Positions 1 to 5,000 of a stretch of DNA of 5,000 bases are shown here, one piece after another. A program made the translations under genes and the position numbers. This DNA is from Candidatus Poseidoniaceae archaeon (lineage in GTDB: Archaea > Thermoplasmatota > Poseidoniia > Poseidoniales > Poseidoniaceae), in the NCBI GenBank assembly GCA_013329865.1, contig DUJJ01000197.1:1314-6313 (forward strand). The letters are read 5' to 3'. The notes under the pieces are model-generated. The model was not told where the DNA came from, made no database searches, and worked only from the letters and a program-made list of their open reading frames with translations. Position 1 is the stretch's first letter; every line of letters begins with the position of its first letter.

Positions 1-1320
1 AACATCCTCTATTTTTCATTCGAAAACGAAGGCGTGATTCGTTGGGACATGAACAGTAATTCCCAATTGAGCACCTGGACCACTGCAAATAACCTCCACA
101 GCGATACAATTACCTCATTTTCCCAATCTGGCAACCAACTCCTACTTTCGTCAGATGATGCAGGTCTCGCAAGGTATGATTGGAATACTGGATTCTGGCT
201 CTCGACCTGGAACGAGAATAACTGGTTAACCTCAAATTCTGTTGCTGACATCGCAATATCCAACAGCATTTTGACCATTTTAAACGGCAATTCCGTGCAG
301 ACATACAACACACAAAACGGAGTATTTTTGCAGACCTATAATCTTCAAGACTTTGGTTTGGTAAACGATGGTGAGAAGTTATTGGTCTGGCCGAGCATTG
401 GACCTCGTGCACCCGCTAGTGAATTGTTACTGGTAAGTGACGGAGGAGGCGATCTAGCAATCCTTGATGCCGCAGCTAATCCACAATACCAAGGAAATAT
501 GCTGCTGGCCAGCGGACCCACATCAGCAGACATGGACGATGCGGTTGAGCTCAATGGGGTCTTGTATGTGGCTGCTGATGGAATTATGAATCGGTTTGAC
601 ACGCAACAATCCAGATGGTTAGCACCTAAACTGATTGGCGATGACATCAACCAGATGATTACCGACGGCACTTACCTATATCTTGCAGGAGACTCAACAG
701 GTGCCCACAAAATGAACGATAACGGAACTATTCTGCAATCGTGGGGTGTCGCCGATGGCTTGGCATCAAATTCAGTACAGCGCATAGCGGTTAGTGGAAG
801 CAACCTAATCACCATCAATTCAAACACAGCGATTTCAGTTCTAGATACCGTCACAAATTCAATATCTGTCTATGACTCTTCAAATCAATTGACTACAAGT
901 GGATTAACTGACGTTGTTACCTACGGCAACATCGCTTATATTGCAACACTCGATATCGGACTGGCAAGATTCGATATAGCCAATGAGACTTTCCTTGCAC
1001 CGTGGGGTTCAACCGGAATAAACAATGCAGAAGAAGTCCCGTTGGCCGTTTATGATGACATATTACACATGGGACTACCCGGATACGGCGTAGTAAGAAA
1101 GGACCTTGTAACCGGCGAGATATTACTGCCACTTACCGATTCAGGCGGTAGCAATTCTAATCTCGACATCCTGCCCTCGGATGTTATTTATGCCATGATT
1201 TCTGATGGCTCGCATCTATATCTCGGCGGGGAAGATGGAGCGGTAAAATGGGATGGCGCTCAAGCAATAAACTTCCAAGGTCGAGGTGGAAGTTGGGTTA
1301 CTAATCCTGACACATTCTTC
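1..1320 (+). repeat. Propeller blade repeats 1-10 (residues 1-440)
   Basis: About ten degenerate blades are readable, with core strands starting near residues 2 (ILYFSFENEGVIRWD), 46 (QLLLSSDDAGLARYD), 90, 142, 187 (VLYVAADGIMNRFD), 225 (YLYLAGD), 268, 312 (AYIATLDIGLARFD), 354 and 405 (HLYLGGEDGAVKWDG). Spacing is about 40-50 residues. Linkers recall GLPSN: NNLHSDTI at 30-37 and DGLASNSV at 252-259. Blade 4 carries an extra Pro/Ala-rich loop (residues 131-140, PSIGPRAPAS) between hydrophobic stretches. Because the first visible residues already form a blade strand, the array very probably extends upstream. The blades are diverged at both protein and DNA level, so this is an old duplication rather than a recent tandem expansion. 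Boundaries between individual propellers are not determined. Confidence 0.8.
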
Positions 1321-4300
1321 GACTTTGTTCTTCTCGGCAGTGATATTTATGTTGGAACCGATAGAGGGGTCTGTAAGTATCCAACCAGCACGGTGCAAGT
1401 CGATGACTGCATGAACGCAAATGACGGTATGCCAGATTGGGAAACGCAATCCGTTGGAACTGATGGAACTAGAGTGTACGGAGGAACTAATGATGGAGTT
1501 GGGATTTTAACGACCAATCCGTTTGAGGTCGTCGATACTTGGGAAGCTGGTGAAGACACTGACAATGCCCCAATCGAGGTTATCGGAGATGTTGCATATA
1601 TCGGGTTAAATGGAATTGGAATAGCAAGATATGAAATCTCGACCAATTCTTGGCTACCGACTTGGACTGAATATAGCAACTCTCCTTCTGGCAACGCAAT
1701 TCTTGATCCTGGCAATCAGGATGTCACGGGTCTAGTTGCCGATATTAACCCAAATCAATTATGGATTGGCGGTGAGGATGGGTTCCAGTTAATCGACGTC
1801 ACAACAGGCGCTGAAGTGTATGATATAGAGAAATCTAATGACCTATACATCGGCAATGGCGAACCCTATCAGATGGTCATATACAATGACGTGATGTATT
1901 ACCATCAAGGCGATGATAGTAACAGTGTTTATCGTATCGATGTGGCAAATTTCCAGGAGTTATCCAATATCGATGCTGGAATTCAACTAGACGACAACAG
2001 TGGTCCAGCCTGGGGTATTGGATTAGTCGATGGAATAATCATGGCTAGTGTTGCCTCCAACGACGGTTTCCCAGATTATTACGACGGTCAAGGGGGTATT
2101 GCACAATGGGATATCGCTAACGACGCATGGGGCGAAAATATCGAGCCCAGTGGACAAGTTGACCGAGTTACCGCCTATGAGGCAACCAACGGAGATATGT
2201 GGGTCTCTTGGGGTGAACTACGCCTAAACCTGTATGACTCTAGCGGAAACTTTGTTGATTCCTGGGATGATGATGATGGTTTAGATTTCCCGATTCGAGA
2301 GATTATCGAGTACGATAACGAGGTGTTGTTCGCCACCGAGGATGGTGTTGCAAGATTCGACCGGGCGAATAATGCATGGCTTTCTACATGGCAGGAAAAT
2401 AATGGACTGCCCGGCAATTCCGGCAGTGAAATCTACGAACTGTGGACGGATGGAGTGAATTTAGTATTGGGTGGTGGGGATGGTCAAAGCTGGCAAGGAT
2501 TCCAAGGCGGAGCAATCTCTCACTGGGACGGTACGAACTGGAATGTGTTCACCCAAGGCGGACAAAACGGCATTCAAAATGGCTATCCAATCACGATGTC
2601 TTACTGTGGCGGACTGCTCAATGTCGGAATATACAACTCAAACGGCGGCATTGAACAACTGGACCTTTCCACCGGTACAATCGTGAACACTCTTACTCAA
2701 GCCTCGCTTGGTCAAGGTGAAGTCTCCGGAGTTGCTTGTGATGATTCAACAGACACACTCTATGTCACTTTCTATGAAGATGATGAGCCAATCAGAAAAT
2801 ACAACATGAATTCAGGCCTATTTTTGTCTGACATAACCACGCAAACCCACAACCTGCCAAGTGACAGAGTGTGGTGGGACGCTGTTGATTACGCTAGCGG
2901 CGAATTAATTATTGGTCATGGACTTGGCCAATCTGGACCTAATGTAATCGGCGGCGGTTACTCAATCATAACTACCAGCGGAGCAATAACTAGTCAAGTA
3001 AATTCCAATGCTGAAGGCTCCTCAGTCACCTCGTTCCAATGGTCTGGCACTGGCTGGTTATTGGGCCAAGCCGGCGGCTCATCTGGTTACAGTCGCGTGG
3101 ACCACTTAGACAACTTTGGTCAGACTACAATTCAAACACTGCCTGGTCTTGTAAGTGGTCAAGTAACAACAATGGCAGGTAACGCAACTCACGTATGGGT
3201 TACAACCATCGGTGAGAATGTTGGTTTTGGTCAATCAACAGGTGCCGGCATTCTCCAAGGAGAAAGACAAGCTGACGGAACTATCATTTGGCAACAAGGC
3301 TGGACGTTACCGGCTAATTCTCAAGCCAAGGATCTGGAGCTGGTTGGAACAGATCTGTACATTGCCACGTCACCAACTGGGCTAATGATGTTAGACACAG
3401 TTTCAGCAGTACTAACTCCAATCAACGGTGCGCTACACAACAATATGGACGGGATAAAGTTAGTCGGAACCGATCTAATCATTGGTTTACAGGGTAATTC
3501 AGGCTCGTCAGCCGGTGTGCAAATTTACAATACTGTTAGCAATAGTTTTGGTAATGGCAAATTACTTGCTGGCTTGCCCTCCAATATTGTCAATGCAATT
3601 GAGGCATCTGCTGATGTGGTTTACATCGCTACCAACGGTGGCATCGGCCGATGGTCGTTACAGACAAATGACTGGATAAACCCGCTAACTACGACTGATG
3701 GAATGCCGTCAAATTTAGTTCAAGATATATTGTTCGACTCACCAAATTTGTGGGCGTCTACTCCACTGGGAGTGGCCAAGATGGATACTTCCACCAACTC
3801 GGTAAATGTCCTCACAAGCGCTAATGGCATGCTGGGGACTTCGTCTTGGGGCCTAATCAAAACAACTGATGGCTCGGGCAACACGCAAATCCATGTCAGC
3901 CATGATGGTGCAGGTAGTGAGAGGCCTGGGATTACCAGTGTTGATGGGACGTCTGGATTAGTCACCCAAACCCATCGATTTGACCAATTACCGTCCAACA
4001 CTGTAACGGCATTAGCAAGTGATTGGTGGGGTTTGCACATCGCCACAGATGTTGGCCCAATGACACATTGGAATGGGATTACAGCACAGTTTGAGGATGG
4101 CTCAGCCGCATTCCAGATTCCAAGTTGGCCGGTAGAAAAGCTGGTTAGCAATGGCGATAATCTATTGGCAATTGGTAGAGATATTATTACGATAATTGAC
4201 GCCACTACACCCTCCCACTCCGTAGCAAAAGTGTTCGTCATTCCAGATGTTTCAATTACCAGTGGAACGATTTCTCAAGACTACTTGTGGATAACTACCG

Positions 4301-5000
4301 ACGATGATGGGTTATTTGGCTGGATGAACAACCCGCAATGGACTCCCCTTGAAAGATTCGAATTAAGACGGGCTGACCCATTGAATATGGGCTTCAACCT
4401 AATCAACCAAGATATTACCAATCTAACCCATCCGGGTGTTCAAATACAACTCGCTAGCCTTGACAATCCGATTATTCTCGACCAAAACTCTGGCACTCCC
4501 GGAATTCACAATATTCTTTTCCAGGGCATCCCGTTGGCCTTCACCTCGCCAGTAAGTGGTGCTGCTACTTGGGCGAAGTCAAACAGCCTAAAGTATGCCG
4601 TAACATTGAACCTATCAGACGACCCACAACTAGCAAACACGCTACAGTCTGCAGTGGATAATGCAGTTCAAATTAATGGCACCAAGTATGTTCAACTAAA
4701 CCTTCGAGCACCATCAAACGGATCCCTCGAAGCACGAATAACCTATGATTACATCAAGTTAGAAACCCCTGTCGAGATGATTGAGTTAATAGATCGCCCA
4801 GACGATGGTGGAGGCACGTTGAGCGCCTCGTGGACTTTAGTACACGATGATGACTTTTCGCGCTATCTTATCTACCTCAATGAGGGCCCATTCGGCAGCA
4901 TTACAACCGATGATTTAGCCGGACGGACGATTGACAAGGCAATTTCTCTACACAGTCGACTTCAAAGCGATATTACAACCTCAAACGGACAACCATTGAT
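1..5000 (+). CDS. Giant multi-propeller surface or secreted protein, partial at both ends
   Basis: Frame +1 is open across all 1,666 complete codons plus two bases, which is decisive for coding. Neither start nor stop codon is in the window, so a signal peptide or membrane anchor cannot be judged. Domain order: about 32 Reg_prop-like beta-propeller blades (residues 1 to about 1445), a beta-sandwich-like region (about 1453-1588), then an FN3-like domain from about 1590 that continues past the end. Blade signatures include LYIATSPTG (1119-1127), VYIATNGGIGRW (1207-1218), AYIATLDIGLARFD (312-325) and linkers GLPSN (1191-1195) and GMPSN (1234-1238). The composition is acidic and Asn/Gly/Ser/Thr-rich, with 20 Lys and four Cys, and no hydrophobic run long enough to cross a membrane. 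In this fold family such propellers bind ligands or partners; the fused FN3-like end suggests an extracellular location (inference). The substrate is unknown. A bacterial hybrid two-component sensor is less likely, because no Y_Y_Y, transmembrane or kinase part follows the propellers here. Confidence 0.96.
1321..2430 (+). repeat. Propeller blade repeats 11-18 (residues 441-810)
   Basis: Eight blades are seen, with core strands near residues 448 (DIYVGTDRGVCKY), 491 (RVYGGTNDGVGIL), 532 (AYIGLNGIGIARYE), 586 (QLWIGGEDGFQLID), 631 (VMYYHQGDDSNSVYRID), 679 (IIMASVASNDGF), 733 (MWVSWGELRLNLYD) and 775 (LFATEDGVARFD). LWIGGEDG and LFATEDG are close to the classic Reg_prop strand LWIGT-x-x-G. Blade 16 has a loop of about ten extra residues (687-697, SNDGFPDYYDG region) before its GGIAQWD strand. 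Blade 11 holds a Cys pair, C458 and C470, placed on the two sides of a predicted hairpin. Linkers include NDGMPDW (474-480) and NNGLPGNS (800-807). Confidence 0.8.
2431..3540 (+). repeat. Glycine-rich propeller blade repeats 19-26 (residues 811-1180)
   Basis: Eight blades have core strands near residues 820, 873, 920, 969, 1019, 1065, 1119 and 1159. Most are longer (about 45-55 residues) than those that follow and carry a Gly/Ser/Gln-rich loop between the first visible strand and the next: GGGDGQSW (824-831), GHGLGQSG (972-979), GQAGGSSG (1022-1029), GFGQSTGAG (1075-1083) and GNSGSSAG (1165-1172). The loops recur at the same point of the blade, so they should lie on one face of the propeller (inference). 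C869 and C913 sit near the end of the innermost strand in two neighbouring blades. The eight-blade count is approximate; a seven-bladed propeller plus one neighbouring blade would look the same. Confidence 0.72.
3541..4335 (+). repeat. Regular Reg_prop-like blade repeats 27-32 (residues 1181-1445)
   Basis: This is the clearest part of the array. Linker motifs GLPSN (1191-1195), GMPSN (1234-1238), GMLGT (1276-1280), QLPSN (1329-1333) and QIPSW (1372-1376) are spaced 43, 42, 53 and 43 residues. Each is followed by a hydrophobic strand: VYIATNGGIGRW (1207), LWASTPLGVAKMD (1250), IHVSHDGAG (1297), LHIATDVGPMTHW (1345), LLAIGRDIITIID (1388) and YLWITTDDDGLFGW (1428). The pairing 'GLPSN-x-V-x-x-I ... 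LWIAT-x-x-G' is the recognised signature of two-component-regulator propellers. The third interval is longer because blade 29 has an insertion (1301-1316, HDGAGSERPG region). Blade 32 appears to close the last propeller, since no further blade follows. Confidence 0.85.
4357..4764 (+). other. Unassigned beta-sandwich-like domain (residues about 1453-1588)
   Basis: The blade pattern stops after residue 1445. The next 135 residues show alternating hydrophobic strands: QIQLASL (1481-1487), NILFQGIPLAF (1504-1514), LKYAVTLNLSD (1530-1540), YVQLNLRAP (1563-1571) and LEARITYDYIKLE (1576-1588). A polar, probably helical stretch (DPQLANTLQSAVDNAV, 1541-1556) interrupts them. The order resembles jelly-roll or carbohydrate-binding-like sandwiches found in archaeal and bacterial surface proteins, but no family could be named by eye. 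Potential N-glycosylation sequons are visible: NLT (1474), NLS (1537), NGT (1560) and NGS (1573). The domain links the propellers to the FN3-like region. Confidence 0.55.
4768..5000 (+). other. Fibronectin-III-like domain, cut by the window end (residues about 1590-1666)
   Basis: The segment begins with P-V-E-M-I-E-L-I-D-R-P (1590-1600), then an acidic Gly turn DDGGG (1601-1605), then LSASW (1607-1611), HDDDFSRYLIYLNEG (1615-1629), and DLAGRTID (1638-1645). A Pro-led first strand, a strand with a conserved Trp and a later Y-x-I-Y strand is the FN3 layout, and the 'x-DRP-D-D-G-G-x-L-x-x-SW' opening is typical of FN3-like units in large surface proteins. After DLAGRTID the sequence departs from a simple FN3 (ISLHSRLQSDITTSNGQPL), which suggests an insertion or a variant unit. 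FN3 units usually act as spacers or binding modules outside the cell. More copies may follow downstream. Confidence 0.6.

Noticed and set aside
1347..1715. A 122-codon minus-strand open frame with a Ser/Pro/Thr/Val-rich product.
   Set aside because: Antisense to blades 11-13; its composition is what the reverse complement of Asp/Gly/Thr codons gives. No separate support.
2266..2280. Asp run DDDDG (and TDDDG at 1433-1437) as dockerin or thrombospondin-type calcium repeats.
   Set aside because: The alternating D-x-D-x-D-G spacing of those repeats is absent; they look like acidic turns between strands.
2442..2686. Two overlapping short plus-strand open frames (70 and 71 codons), and a similar one at 3482-3679.
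   Set aside because: They lie in frames other than +1 inside blades of the giant gene, resemble no family, and are far shorter than the surrounding open frame.
3720..4241. A 173-codon open frame on the minus strand, the longest closed ORF in the window.
   Set aside because: It lies wholly opposite the frame +1 gene, its product has no recognisable domain, and the plus-strand frame there encodes regular propeller blades. It is a shadow ORF.
1..4335. Hybrid two-component sensor (HTCS) with Reg_prop propellers.
   Set aside because: No Y_Y_Y domain, transmembrane helix, kinase or receiver region is seen after the propellers; a sandwich and an FN3-like unit follow instead. Sequence downstream could reopen this.
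1..4335. BNR/Asp-box sialidase, WD40 or PQQ-type propeller.
   Set aside because: No consistent S-x-D-x-G-x-T-W Asp-boxes, no GH...WD dipeptide spacing, and no PQQ AxDxxTGxxxW motif series; the GLPSN and LWIAT signatures fit Reg_prop better.
1..5000. CRISPR array, DNA-level tandem repeats, tRNA/rRNA, promoters or terminators.
   Set aside because: Repeats are visible only at protein level with diverged codons; no identical spaced DNA repeats, RNA-gene folds or non-coding gaps were found in the continuous coding frame.

Overview
The whole window lies inside one protein-coding gene. Reading frame +1 (codons beginning at base 1) is open from the first base to the last, giving 1,666 codons with no stop and neither a start nor an end. 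No intergenic DNA, RNA gene, promoter, terminator or mobile element is visible, and the shorter open frames in other phases and on the minus strand are shadows of this gene.

The protein is a very large repetitive beta protein. From residue 1 to about 1445 it is built from roughly 32 degenerate repeats, about 46 residues apart on average. Each has the look of a beta-propeller blade of the 'two-component regulator propeller' (Reg_prop) type: an aromatic/hydrophobic strand such as LYIAT, a Gly turn, a second strand ending in R-[FWY]-D, a Trp-containing strand, then a linker of the GLPSN type. Thirty-two blades would make four or five propellers in a row. Layout: nt 1-1320, blades 1-10; nt 1321-2430, blades 11-18, with one Cys pair; nt 2431-3540, blades 19-26, a longer glycine-rich set with a shared GQS-type loop and a second Cys pair; nt 3541-4335, blades 27-32, the most regular, about 43 residues apart. 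After the propellers come an unassigned beta-sandwich-like region (nt 4357-4764) and the start of a fibronectin-III-like domain (nt 4768-5000) that runs off the window.

The protein is rich in Asp, Asn, Gly, Ser and Thr, poor in Lys (20 in 1,666) and has only four Cys. No membrane segment is visible. This fits an extracellular or cell-surface protein. Its partner and function cannot be read from the sequence.

Organism: the mid-40s GC by eye, the acidic giant surface-type protein and the domain order (propellers, beta-sandwich, FN3-like domain with an 'IDRPDDGGG...SW' start) recall the giant proteins of uncultured marine Thermoplasmatota (Marine Group II, Poseidoniales). This is an impression from pattern memory; a Bacteroidota, Planctomycetota or other bacterial origin is not excluded.
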